Notes: generated by a model not told the origin, from the letters alone. Positions 26,453 to 34,967 are shown, numbered from the stretch's first letter. The stretch: 48,356 bases of DNA from Comamonadaceae bacterium (GCA_947476285.1 CANJPU010000040.1:1-48356); one strand, 5' to 3'. Program-made: numbers and translations.

Positions 26453-27875
26453 AGACTTCTTCAAGGCACTGCGGGGAAGCGACCTGGATGTCAGCCTGAA
26501 CGCGCAGGTCGATGCATCCCGCGCCTTGGAATTGGTTGGCTGGTCTGATCACCATGTAGTGAAGGCGGCCTTGGGAACGACGCTGGCCAAGTCACAGCAC
26601 GACCGTGCGCTGTTTGACGAAGTGTTCGATCGATTCTTCAGTACTGAGGCATTGACCGGTGCATTGGAGACCACGCAGGCAAGCCGCGCAGAAGAGCAGT
26701 CTGATGCGCAAGTGGATGCGTCGGGCACTTTGCTTGGCGGCGCCGGTGTCAGTGATGGGGCGGGCAGTGGCGGCGGCGGCGGTGCAGGAGGAGGCTCGTC
26801 CGGCGGGCAAGGCGGTCAATCCGACCAGACTTTGTCTCAGTTGCTGCTGTCAGGTGACGCAGTTGCGCTGGTCAGGCGAATGCAGCAGGCCGCCAGGCAT
26901 GTCGGGCTGACGGACATCTGGTTTTTCACGCAGAAGGGCCAATACACCCAGAGGATTTTGCAGGATATGGGTCTTCGGGCGCTGGAGCGGGAAATTACCG
27001 AAGCGCGCCGCTTGGATGCCGATTCGGAATTGGCCGACCGCCTGGAAGAGGCGCGCAAGAAACTGCTGGCCGAGGTGCGCCATTATGTGGAGCGAAAGCT
27101 GGCGCTCTACGGCACCACTCAAATGCGCGAATTGCGCGAAGAATTCATGGTCGAAAAAAGACTGGACCGCATCAGCCCACGCGATCACGAACTGATGAGT
27201 CAGGTGGTGCGCAAGATCGCCAAGAGGCTGGCTGCGCGTCATTCAAGACGCCAAAAGAGGCGGGTGCGTGGCCAACTTGATTTTCGCAAAACCCTGCGCA
27301 GAAACGTGGCCTACGACGGCGTGATGTTTGATCTGGTCTGGCGAACAAAGGTAATCGACAAGCCGCGTGTCGTGGCCATCTGCGATGTCAGCGGATCTGT
27401 CAGGCAATACGCGGGGTTCCTGCTTCTATTTCTGCACAGCCTGAGTGAGCATCTCGCCGATCTGCGCAGCTTTGCATTCACTTATCAACTGGTTGAAGTG
27501 ACTGAAACCTTCAATCAACATCGCGTCGAAGTGGCGGTGGACAAGGTGATGAAGACGATAGGCGGCGGTGGCACCGACTATGGTCAGGTGATGCTGGACA
27601 TACAGGACCAATTGATGGACGACATGGATCAAAAGACCACCGTCATCATCCTGGGTGATGCGCGCAACAACAACGGGCAGGCGCACTCCGAGATCATGGA
27701 GCAACTGCATCAGCGGGCCGGCCGCATCATCTGGCTCAACCCCGAGTCGATGTCATCGTGGGGAGTCGGCGACTCGGTCATGAAGAATTACGCTCCCTAC
27801 TGTCATATGGCACGCGAGTGCAACACCATCGCGCACCTGGAGCGCACCCTTGATGCCTTGCTTCGACATGCCTGA
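26436..27875 (+). CDS. VWA domain-containing CoxE-like protein
   Basis: The 479-residue protein has an acidic/glycine-rich middle (GGAGVSDGAGSGGGGGAGGG, residues about 97-116), then a basic helical region around RLAARHSRRQKRRVRGQLDF. A C-terminal von Willebrand A domain starts near residue 310 with the metal-site motif ICDVSGSVRQY (DxSxS), followed by GGGGTDYGQV and VIILGDARNNN. CoxE/CoxD-type VWA-MoxR pairs mature molybdenum or other cofactor enzymes; the client here is unknown. The ATG at 26436 overlaps the MoxR gene, so the two are translationally coupled. The Gly-rich linker is a low-complexity stretch. Confidence 0.88.
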   Translation: MHALVEDFFKALRGSDLDVSLNAQVDASRALELVGWSDHHVVKAALGTTLAKSQHDRALFDEVFDRFFSTEALTGALETTQASRAEEQSDAQVDASGTLLGGAGVSDGAGSGGGGGAGGGSSGGQGGQSDQTLSQLLLSGDAVALVRRMQQAARHVGLTDIWFFTQKGQYTQRILQDMGLRALEREITEARRLDADSELADRLEEARKKLLAEVRHYVERKLALYGTTQMRELREEFMVEKRLDRISPRDHELMSQVVRKIAKRLAARHSRRQKRRVRGQLDFRKTLRRNVAYDGVMFDLVWRTKVIDKPRVVAICDVSGSVRQYAGFLLLFLHSLSEHLADLRSFAFTYQLVEVTETFNQHRVEVAVDKVMKTIGGGGTDYGQVMLDIQDQLMDDMDQKTTVIILGDARNNNGQAHSEIMEQLHQRAGRIIWLNPESMSSWGVGDSVMKNYAPYCHMARECNTIAHLERTLDALLRHA

Positions 27876-27881
27876 GTTCGC

Positions 27882-29048
27882 TCAGTCAAGCATGCGTGCG
27901 CCACGCGTTCTCATGTTTTCGATTTCAGCCGCGCTGAATCCCCAATCTGCAAGCGCCTGGGCGCCAGCTTGCCCTGACTCGGGTACGCCGCGTATGACAG
28001 CGCCGGGGGTTCGAGAGAAGCGCGGTGCTGGCGCGGGCTGTATCACCCCATCTACATCGATGAAGGCGGCGCGCGCCTTGTTGTGCGGGTGCTCGGGTGC
28101 CTCTGTCAATGACAAGACGGGCGCAAAGCACACATCGGTGCCCTCCAGTTCGCGGCACCATTGATCCCGTGTTTTCAACTTGAAGGTCGCGCTCAGGATG
28201 GCGCGCAACTGTGGCCATCCATTGCGATCGTATTGATCAGGCAAGTTGCTTTGTTCAAGGCCAAGCTTTGAGATCAGTTCTTTGAAAAAGCGGGACTCTA
28301 TCGAACCGATTGCGACATGTTGATTGTCGGCAGTTTCGTAAACCTCATACCACGGCGAGCCGGTATCCACTTCATTCGTGCCACGCTGGTCGGTCCAGTG
28401 ACCGGAGCTTAGCCGGCCGTAGAACATGGCCATCAAGCTGGCCGCGCCATCGGTCATTGCAGCATCGATGACCTGACCCTTGCCCGAACTGTGCGCCTCA
28501 TGCAATGCGCATGCGATTCCAAAGGCCAGGTACATTCCGCCACCGCCGAAATCTCCAACCAGATTGAGGGGGGCCAGGGGCGCCTCGCCCTTACGCCCTA
28601 CCGCATGGAGCGCACCGGACACAGCGATGTAATTGATGTCATGGCCCGCCGCATGGGCCAGCGGTCCGTGTTGTCCCCAGCCGGTGATGCGGCCGTAGAT
28701 CAAGCGCGGATTGCGGGCAAGGCAGGCATCAGGCCCCAACCCCAGTCGCTCGGTCACGCCGGGTCGAAATCCTTCGATCAGCACATCGGCCTTGGCAACC
28801 AGATCAAGAACAATCTCGATGGCCTCAGCTTGCTTCAGGTCAAGCGCGATGGAGCGCCTGCCGCGCGACATCACATCGAACTTTGCATCGACGGGCAGGC
28901 CCAGGTCACTGCCGTGCAGGCGGTCCACACGCAAGATGTCGGCCCCCATGTCCGCGAGCATCATGCCGCAGAACGGGCCGGGGCCAATTCCAGCCAGCTC
29001 CAAGACTTTGACGCCCTTGAGTGGGCCGCGTGCGATGTTTGTTTCCAT
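27882..29048 (-). CDS. CaiB/BaiF family CoA-transferase (copy 2)
   Basis: The 388-residue family III CoA-transferase shows GVKVLELAGIGPGPFCGMML near the start, then LADMGADILRVDR and RGRRSIALDLKQAEA. The probable catalytic Asp is in LVGDFGGGGMYLAFG near residue 160. The GIGPGPFCGMMLADMG start is typical of the alpha-methylacyl-CoA racemase (Amacr) branch, in which family the same fold epimerises 2-methyl-branched acyl-CoA, so racemase activity is a real alternative. ATG 29048 has GAGG 11 bases upstream. It converges on the VWA gene (six-base gap) and diverges from the second BadH-like SDR. Confidence 0.88.
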   Translation of the reverse strand: METNIARGPLKGVKVLELAGIGPGPFCGMMLADMGADILRVDRLHGSDLGLPVDAKFDVMSRGRRSIALDLKQAEAIEIVLDLVAKADVLIEGFRPGVTERLGLGPDACLARNPRLIYGRITGWGQHGPLAHAAGHDINYIAVSGALHAVGRKGEAPLAPLNLVGDFGGGGMYLAFGIACALHEAHSSGKGQVIDAAMTDGAASLMAMFYGRLSSGHWTDQRGTNEVDTGSPWYEVYETADNQHVAIGSIESRFFKELISKLGLEQSNLPDQYDRNGWPQLRAILSATFKLKTRDQWCRELEGTDVCFAPVLSLTEAPEHPHNKARAAFIDVDGVIQPAPAPRFSRTPGAVIRGVPESGQAGAQALADWGFSAAEIENMRTRGARMLD

Positions 29049-29124
29049 TGTCTGGGTACCTCGAGGTTTAGTGAGTGAGGGACATTGCCGGCAAGATCGA
29101 GTCCGCGCAAGCACTGCTACCTCG

Positions 29125-29191
29125 ATTATCGGGCAGCTCTGGGTTCAGGCATGAACATGACTTGCGAGCCATGAATCACGCATGTTAGAGT
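29125..29191. promoter_or_regulatory. Divergent promoter with catabolic operator copy 2
   Basis: The operator block is 29156-29179. Its right 16 bases match the core GCGAGCCATGAATCAC exactly, while the left part is altered (CATGACTT instead of TATGAACT). Rightward, TTGCGA inside the block and TTAGAG at 29185-29190, 17 bases apart, serve the SDR gene at 29243. Leftward, GATAAT at 29130-29125 is a good -10 for the CoA-transferase gene, but no TTGACA is found at the usual place. The left arm appears to carry an indel relative to other copies. Confidence 0.65.
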
Positions 29192-29242
29192 GGTCTGAGG
29201 TCTTCGTGCGATGCAAGTCAAAGATTGGCAAGGAGAATTGCA

Positions 29243-30037
29243 ATGGATATGGGTTTGGCTGGCAAGTCGGTGGTCGTGACCGGCGGCGCCTCCAACATTG
29301 GCCGGTCTATCGTGCTGGCATTTGCCGATGAGGGAGCAAACATCACCATCGGCGACATCGACTTGAACCAAGCGGAGAAGGTCGGCAAGCTCGCGATCAA
29401 GAGAGGTGCTGCGGGAGTGCAAGTGGTGCGCACCGACGTCACGGATTTGATACAGGTGCAGGCGATGTTCCAGGCAGCGACGAAAAAATTCGGCTGCGTG
29501 GATGTGCTGGTGAACAATGTTGGCTGGGACAAGCTGATGTTCTTCACGCAGACGACGCCGGACTTCTGGCAGAAGGTCATACAGATCAATTATGTTGGCG
29601 TGCTCAACTGCACCAAGGTCGCGCTTGATCTGATGATTCCACAAAATCGCGGCGCGATTGTCTCCATCAGTTCGGACGCCAGCCGGCAGGGCGAGCCGCG
29701 TGAGGCCGTGTATGGGGGCATCAAAGCCGCGATCAACAGCTTCATGAAAACCATCGCCAAAGAAAATGGCCGCTACGGCATACGATGCAACGCCGTCTGT
29801 CCTGGTGCGACCATACCGCAAGATGATGAAGAGGTGGGCGAGCCCAGCATGTGGTCCGACAAGACTGCGATGTTCACACCCGAGCAACTGGAGAAGGTGG
29901 CCAAGTCAATGCCACTGCGCAAACTGGGGCGACCGAGGGACATTGCCAATGCAGTGGTGTTCTTGGCCTCCCCAATGGCTGGCCACGTCACCGGGCAGGT
30001 GCTGTCTGTGTCGGGCGGTTACAGCATGGTTGGATAG
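29243..30037 (+). CDS. SDR-family oxidoreductase, BadH-like (copy 2)
   Basis: The 264-residue protein is paralogous to the SDR at 12100-12900. It begins MDMGLAGKSVVVTGGASNIG (nucleotide-binding Gly motif) and has NNVGWDKLMFFTQTTPDFW near residue 92. SSDASRQGEPREAVYGGIK (Ser, Tyr, Lys) is near 142-162, and CPGATIP and VTGQVLSVSGGYSMVG come at the end. NN-GWD and SSDA-R-GEAVY-like segments recall BadH, an NAD-dependent 2-hydroxycyclohexanecarboxyl-CoA dehydrogenase. The ATG at 29243 lies eight bases after AAGGAG. A ligase-family gene follows after nine bases. It probably oxidises a 3-hydroxyacyl-CoA; the cyclic substrate is inferred. Confidence 0.87.
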   Translation: MDMGLAGKSVVVTGGASNIGRSIVLAFADEGANITIGDIDLNQAEKVGKLAIKRGAAGVQVVRTDVTDLIQVQAMFQAATKKFGCVDVLVNNVGWDKLMFFTQTTPDFWQKVIQINYVGVLNCTKVALDLMIPQNRGAIVSISSDASRQGEPREAVYGGIKAAINSFMKTIAKENGRYGIRCNAVCPGATIPQDDEEVGEPSMWSDKTAMFTPEQLEKVAKSMPLRKLGRPRDIANAVVFLASPMAGHVTGQVLSVSGGYSMVG

Positions 30038-30046
30038 GCTCTGCAC

Positions 30047-31558
30047 ATGGGATTGCATGACTTCAATCTGCCAGACGTCATTGAACGCAACGCGCAGCTT
30101 TACAAAGATAAGACGGCCTTCATTGATGGAGATCGGCGAGTCACACATGGTGAATATGCCAACCGTGTAGGGCGACTGGCGCGAGGTCTGAGCCGGGTGG
30201 GCATTCGGGCCGGCGATCGCATCGCTGTGTTGGCCCACAACTGCCTGGAGTACGTCGACATCTATGGCGCAGCTGCCTGTATTGGCGCTATTGTCGTGCC
30301 CTTGAACTGGCGGCTGGGAAGCGGGGAAATTGCGCATGCAATTGAAAACACGACGCCCAAGTTGCTGATTGCTGCCACTGGATTTTTGCCAGCTCTCCAA
30401 GAACAGATCCATCGATTTGCGTTTGTAGAGCGCAGCTATTGCCTGGGCGCAGCAAGCGCTTCGTTTGCGCAGTTGGGCGATCTCATGGCTGGCGAGAACC
30501 AGGCCGAGCTTGTGAAACATCCGGATGGCGATTGTGGTTTCGTGATCATTCACACCGCCAGCGTGGACGGCAAAGCGCGTGGAGCGCTGTTGTCGCAAGG
30601 TGGCCTGGTGGCGGCCAATCTTCAGTTCGCTGCGAGTTGGAATCTTGGGCCGTGCGATGTCCTTCTTGGCGTCCTGCCTTTGTTCCATGCGCTGGGGCTT
30701 GGACTCTTGCTGGCGGTGCAGCAGGCGGGCGGCACCACAGTGCTGATGGCCAAGTTCGAAGCGGCGCAGACTCTGGAGATCATCAGGTCTGAAGCAGTCA
30801 CAGTGATGGCCGAGTTTCCGCCCATGCTCTCGACCTTGCTGGAGCAGCCTGGCGCGCGCGAGCAATTGGCAAGCCTGCGCCATGTCACAGGGCTCGATAC
30901 CGCGCAAACCATTGATCGCTTCGAAGCTGAGTTTCCTTTGGCAAAGTTCTGGGTTGTTTACGGCCAGACGGAGGTTTCAGGCCCGGTGAGTTTTTCGCCG
31001 TATCGGGAGCGGCCAGGTTCCGCCGGCCGACCCACCATGCTCAATCGTGTTGTCATCGTCGATGACGCCGACAGGCCGGTGCAATCTGGCACCATGGGCG
31101 AGATCGTCGTGCGCGGGCCCATGGTCTTCCTGGGCTACTGGAATTGCGAGGAGGAGAACGCGTTCATCTCACGCGGTGATTGGCACCACACCGGGGACAT
31201 TGGTCGCATCGATTCCGACGGCTATCTCTGGTATGGCGGGCGGTCGCCGGCCAAGGAGCTGATCAAGCCGGGCGGAGAGAATGTCTATCCCGTCGAAGTC
31301 GAGAAGATTCTCCTTGAGCACCCGTCCATTGCGCAGGCGGTGGTGTTCGGCGTGCCCGATCCCCAGTGGGGCGAGGCAATAAAGGCCGTGTGCGTTTGCA
31401 AACCCGGTCAGACGGCTGAGCCGCAAGAGCTCATTGATTTCGTCGGCGGGCGAATTGCGCGCTTCAAGCGGCCCAAGCATGTGGTCTTTGTCGAGTCGCT
31501 TCCACGCAATGATCAGGGGCTGATCGACCGCGCCAGTGTCAAGCGCAGTTTCGCGTAG
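30047..31558 (+). CDS. AMP-binding (adenylate-forming) enzyme with altered P-loop and no late catalytic lysine
   Basis: The 503-residue protein has the overall acyl-CoA synthetase fold: WVVYGQTEVSGP near residue 305, HHTGDIGRIDSDGYLWYGG near 385, and PGGENVYPVEVEKILLEHPS near 415. Two hallmark sites differ. The phosphate-binding loop, normally SGTTG-PKG, reads IIHTASVDGKARGALLS near 168. The C-terminal motif, normally G-K, reads LPRNDQGLIDRASVKRSF, so the lysine that orients the adenylate is replaced by Leu. Related sequences with IHTA-type loops exist in Proteobacteria, so this is a subfamily and not decay. It is cotranscribed with the SDR before it. Function uncertain. Confidence 0.82.
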   Translation: MGLHDFNLPDVIERNAQLYKDKTAFIDGDRRVTHGEYANRVGRLARGLSRVGIRAGDRIAVLAHNCLEYVDIYGAAACIGAIVVPLNWRLGSGEIAHAIENTTPKLLIAATGFLPALQEQIHRFAFVERSYCLGAASASFAQLGDLMAGENQAELVKHPDGDCGFVIIHTASVDGKARGALLSQGGLVAANLQFAASWNLGPCDVLLGVLPLFHALGLGLLLAVQQAGGTTVLMAKFEAAQTLEIIRSEAVTVMAEFPPMLSTLLEQPGAREQLASLRHVTGLDTAQTIDRFEAEFPLAKFWVVYGQTEVSGPVSFSPYRERPGSAGRPTMLNRVVIVDDADRPVQSGTMGEIVVRGPMVFLGYWNCEEENAFISRGDWHHTGDIGRIDSDGYLWYGGRSPAKELIKPGGENVYPVEVEKILLEHPSIAQAVVFGVPDPQWGEAIKAVCVCKPGQTAEPQELIDFVGGRIARFKRPKHVVFVESLPRNDQGLIDRASVKRSFA

Positions 31559-31563
31559 CCAAG

Positions 31564-33642
31564 TTACAGCGAGTAGGCGACCTTTAGGCCGTCTTCAAAT
31601 GCGCGCAGAGCGTCGATTTCTTCGGCCCGCTCGGCACCGCCGATCAAGGTCGATTTGATCCCCTTGCTTGCGAGTTCATCGTGCAGCGCATTGACGGATT
31701 CCTGTCCGGCGCAAAGAATCACGTTATCGACCTCAAGCAACTTAGGCTGACCGTCTTGCAAGATGTGCAGGCCCTGGTCGTCGATGCGCTGATAGGTGAC
31801 GCCGGTCAGAACGGCAACCCCGCGGCGTGCAAGCTCGGCGCGCAAGACCCATCCAACTGTCATGCTCAAAGTTCTGCCGGGCGCGGTGGTTTTCCTTTGG
31901 AGCATGACGATACTGCGTGGGGATTTTTCAGGCGAAGGTGCAACCAGGCCGCCGTCGCCAAGCCCTTTTGGATCGACTCCCCACACCGAGAGGAATGTGG
32001 GAATCTTCGATTCGATCGCGGGCTCGCTCAAGAACTTCGCCACGTCGTAGCCGATTCCTCCCGCGCCGATGATGGCCACTCTGCCGCCCGGCACCTTCTT
32101 GCCTGAGAGCACGTCGTCATACTGCAGCACCATGGGATGATCAATCCCAGCAATGTCGGGTGAACGAGGGCGCACACCACTGGCAACCACAATCTCATCG
32201 AAGTCGCCGCAGGCCAACTCGGCCGCGTCAACTTGATGGCTGGTCTTGAGCACAATGTCGCTGCGTGCGATGCGGGTGCGAAAGTAGCGCAGCGTCTCAG
32301 AAAATTCCTTGCCAGGCACTTCCTGTGCCAGATTCATCTGGCCGCCAATGTCGTCTTGAGATTCAAACACTGTGACCTTGTGCCCGCGCTCGAATGCGGT
32401 GACCGCACAGGAAAGCCCGGCCGCCCCGGCGCCGACTATGGCCACACGCTTCGAATGCGGTGCAGGGCCCAGCGGGTAGCGGGTCTCCTGGCAAGCGCGT
32501 GGGTTGACCATGCATCCCGCAATGTCCTCGCCGACGATGAGTCCATCAAGGCATGACTGATTGCAAGCGATGCAGGTGTTGATTTCGTCCGCCCGGCCTT
32601 GCTGCGCCTTGATGGCGAACTCTGAATCTGCGAGCAAGGGCCGCGCCAGAGCAATCAAATCAGCGACCCCTTTCTCAAGCAACTCTTCCGCGAGTTCAGG
32701 TGTGTTAATGCGGTTGGTCGCGACCACCGGTATCGTCACCGCCGCCCGCACCCGGGCGACGGCGCCGCGCCATGCGGCGGGCGGCACCACATAAGCAACG
32801 GTGGGAATGCGCGCATCGTGCTGTCCGATGCCGGTGTTCAGTATGTCAACGCCAGCAGCTTGCAAGGCCTGAGCCTGGATGATGATCTCTTCTGGCTTGA
32901 GCCCACCCTCGACCAGATCCAGCACGGACATTCGATACACGATCAGGTAATTCGGTCCGACTCGCTCTCGTGTCGCACTCACCACTTCAACCGGGAAGCG
33001 AAGGCGATTCTCCAGGCTGCCACCGTATTTGTCGGTCCGATTATTGGTGCGAAGCATGGAGAACTGAGTCGGCAGGTAGCCAGCCGAACCCATGATCTCA
33101 ACGCCGTCGTAGCCGCCTAGCTGCGCGAGCGCCGCACAGTTTGCATAGTTGCTCACTGTCTGTTCGACTTCTGCCGTACTCAGCGTGCGAGGAATCCGTC
33201 CGCGATTGATGGAAGCGGGAATGTCAGACGCGCCGACCAAATCCGGATGCTTGCCAAATCGCCCTGTGTGCAAAATCTGCATGCAAATCAAACCGCCGGC
33301 CTCATGCACCGCGTTGGTAATGAAGCGGTGATCGTCAAGCCGGTTTGGATCGTCCACAACGCCGGCGTCGGGCTCAAGAAGCCCAGCCGCGTCGGGCGAA
33401 TAGCCGCCACTGATCATCAGGCCTACTCCACCTCTTGCGCGCTCGGCGTAGAAGGCAGCTAGGCGTTCCTTGCCATCGGGCTCGCATTCCAGGCGGGTGT
33501 GCATGGAGCCCATGATGATTCGGTTCTTCAGCGTGAGCGAACCCACTTTGAGCGGTTCGAACAGACGAGGGTAGGTGCGCATTGGTTTTGAAGAAATGAG
33601 TGCAACATCGTCGCGCCAAGGGCTGTCGGAGATCATTGCCAT
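31564..33642 (-). CDS. FadH/BaiCD-like NADH:flavin oxidoreductase (2,4-dienoyl-CoA reductase family)
   Basis: This 692-residue multidomain flavoenzyme has an N-terminal OYE-type FMN barrel (residues about 25-370; RLFEPLKVGSLTLKNRIIMG, GYDGVEIMGSAGYL, FLTPQ replaced by YLPTQFS). A 4Fe-4S site follows near residue 365 (CIACNQSCLDG and GCMVNP, pattern C-x2-C-x3-C-x11-C), then FAD/NAD domains with VAIVGAGAAGLSCA near 408 and VAIIGAGGIGYDVA near 530. FadH reduces 2,4-dienoyl-CoA; BaiCD/BaiH reduce steroid enones. An enoyl or dienoyl intermediate of the island is the likely substrate. ATG 33642 has GAGG eight bases upstream and lies 27 bases after the predicted transcript start. A second in-frame ATG at 33582 has no ribosome-binding site. 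Confidence 0.9.
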   Translation of the reverse strand: MAMISDSPWRDDVALISSKPMRTYPRLFEPLKVGSLTLKNRIIMGSMHTRLECEPDGKERLAAFYAERARGGVGLMISGGYSPDAAGLLEPDAGVVDDPNRLDDHRFITNAVHEAGGLICMQILHTGRFGKHPDLVGASDIPASINRGRIPRTLSTAEVEQTVSNYANCAALAQLGGYDGVEIMGSAGYLPTQFSMLRTNNRTDKYGGSLENRLRFPVEVVSATRERVGPNYLIVYRMSVLDLVEGGLKPEEIIIQAQALQAAGVDILNTGIGQHDARIPTVAYVVPPAAWRGAVARVRAAVTIPVVATNRINTPELAEELLEKGVADLIALARPLLADSEFAIKAQQGRADEINTCIACNQSCLDGLIVGEDIAGCMVNPRACQETRYPLGPAPHSKRVAIVGAGAAGLSCAVTAFERGHKVTVFESQDDIGGQMNLAQEVPGKEFSETLRYFRTRIARSDIVLKTSHQVDAAELACGDFDEIVVASGVRPRSPDIAGIDHPMVLQYDDVLSGKKVPGGRVAIIGAGGIGYDVAKFLSEPAIESKIPTFLSVWGVDPKGLGDGGLVAPSPEKSPRSIVMLQRKTTAPGRTLSMTVGWVLRAELARRGVAVLTGVTYQRIDDQGLHILQDGQPKLLEVDNVILCAGQESVNALHDELASKGIKSTLIGGAERAEEIDALRAFEDGLKVAYSL

Positions 33643-33675
33643 GAGATGGCCTCACAGGCGCTGGCGGCCGCTTCG

Positions 33676-33732
33676 ATTATCGGACGTCTCTCGCTGCAGG
33701 TCAACAAATATGAACAGCGAGCCATGAATCAT
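33676..33732 (-). promoter_or_regulatory. One-way promoter with catabolic operator copy 3
   Basis: The operator is at 33709-33732 (TATGAACAGCGAGCC followed by ATGAATCAT). Leftward, TTGACC at 33704-33699 and GATAAT at 33681-33676, 17 bases apart, drive the flavoenzyme gene at 33642. Rightward there is no -10 at the position where other copies have one (33739-33744 reads GTCATG). No gene starts in that direction: the neighbour ends here. Confidence 0.7.
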
Positions 33733-33813
33733 GTGAGCGTCATGGGCCACCCCTGGGGGGCGAGCGCGCGAGGGACGGTCGCCTGAAAGGCCGAAGAGGA
33801 GAAGGTCTACCGC

Positions 33814-34782
33814 TTACTGCCGTTCAAGCTTGGCGTCGCGATACAGCTTTTCCCACTTGATGATGTCCGTCTTCATGAGTTGCTCCAGCCCTTCGGGGCT
33901 GGTGGTCCTGGGTTCAACGCCTTTTTGCAGGAGAGACTCGCGAATGTCCGGGGAATTGACGACCGCATTGATTTCAGTGTTCAACTTGGCGACGATGGCC
34001 TTGGGTGTGCCGGCCGGTGCGAATAGGGCGAGCCAACCGATCGACTCATACTCGGGATAGCCCTGCTCGGCCACAGTGGGGATCTGGGTCAGCAGGCTGG
34101 ATCTGTTCTTGGAGGTGAACCCGATGGCGCGAACCCTTCCGTTCTTCACGTGGGTGTCAAGGATCAGGATGGGTTCCATCAGCAAGTCGATGCGGTCGCC
34201 AATGGCGTCGGTCACCAGTTGAGGCGATGTCTTGTAGTTCACTTTATTGAACTGAACGCCCGCCGTCATTTCCAGCAAGGTTCCTCCCAGGCCTGATGAA
34301 CTCGCGGCAGAGCCAAAGGAAATTTCACCCGGCTTGGATTTGGCCAAGGCGATCAACTCCGCCAAATTCTTGACTGGCAGGCCATTGCGTACGGTCAGAA
34401 TGAAGCCTACCTCGCCCACCTGAGCCACCGGCATGAAATCCTTGACTGGATCGTAGGACAGCTTTTTGTACGCGGCAGGGTTGATGGCATGTGTGCCGCT
34501 AGAGCCCCACAGGATGGTGTAGCCATCCGCAGGCGCCTTGATTGCCATTTCAGTCGCCAGAATACCGTTGGCGCCCGGCCTGGGGTCGATGATCACGGGT
34601 TGCCCAAGGCGCTCCTGAAGCCTTTGGCCCACGATGCGGGCGACGACGTCAGTGGTGCTGCCAGCGCCGTATTGCAAGATGATGCGAATTGGCCGATCGG
34701 GGTAAGTCTGCGCGCTCGCTGCGAGGCTTGCCGTGAGCGCGAAAGCGCAAAGTGCCATCCTTGTGAAACGTCTCAAATACAT
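33814..34782 (-). CDS. Bug/TctC-family tripartite tricarboxylate transporter substrate-binding protein (orphan)
   Basis: The 322-residue periplasmic protein has signal peptide MYLRRFTRMALCAFALTASL ending AASAQ-TYPDRPIRIILQYGAGSTTDVVAR, the classical Bug start. VIIDPRPGANGILATE (PGA ligand loop) is near residue 75 and GYTILWGSSGTHAINP near 100. Bug proteins bind carboxylates. Betaproteobacteria carry many of them without nearby TctAB membrane partners, as here. The ATG at 34782 with AGGAG nine bases upstream is preferred over a 48-residue longer frame that begins before the promoter. Expressed divergently from a CoA-transferase gene across an operator, it probably senses or binds the pathway substrate. 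Confidence 0.92.
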   Translation of the reverse strand: MYLRRFTRMALCAFALTASLAASAQTYPDRPIRIILQYGAGSTTDVVARIVGQRLQERLGQPVIIDPRPGANGILATEMAIKAPADGYTILWGSSGTHAINPAAYKKLSYDPVKDFMPVAQVGEVGFILTVRNGLPVKNLAELIALAKSKPGEISFGSAASSSGLGGTLLEMTAGVQFNKVNYKTSPQLVTDAIGDRIDLLMEPILILDTHVKNGRVRAIGFTSKNRSSLLTQIPTVAEQGYPEYESIGWLALFAPAGTPKAIVAKLNTEINAVVNSPDIRESLLQKGVEPRTTSPEGLEQLMKTDIIKWEKLYRDAKLERQ

Positions 34783-34812
34783 GATGTCTCCTGATCGGTT
34801 CGCAACCCAGCT

Positions 34813-34882
34813 AGCATAGCATGCGTGATTGATGGCTCGCAATTCATTTTCCTTGACACGCCTTGCCGTGCATCCGGATAAT
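34813..34882. promoter_or_regulatory. Divergent promoter with catabolic operator copy 4
   Basis: The operator is at 34825-34848 in the reverse orientation, with core GCGAGCCATCAATCAC on the minus strand. Rightward, TTGACA 34853-34858 and GATAAT 34877-34882, 18 bases apart, are close to consensus and serve the CoA-transferase gene at 34968. Leftward, TATGCT at 34818-34813, six bases beyond the operator, serves the TctC gene at 34782. Confidence 0.7.
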
Positions 34883-34967
34883 TCACCGGGTAGGTCTGTC
34901 TTGCGCGTCAGCCTGGGGGGCGACAATCTTGGGCAGTATGACGACGATCAACTCACGCGGAGGCGGC

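Noticed and set aside
33745..33800. A GC-rich CCCCTGGGGGG stretch as a terminator for the TctC gene
   Set aside because: The potential stem is short and irregular, and no T-run follows on the minus strand.
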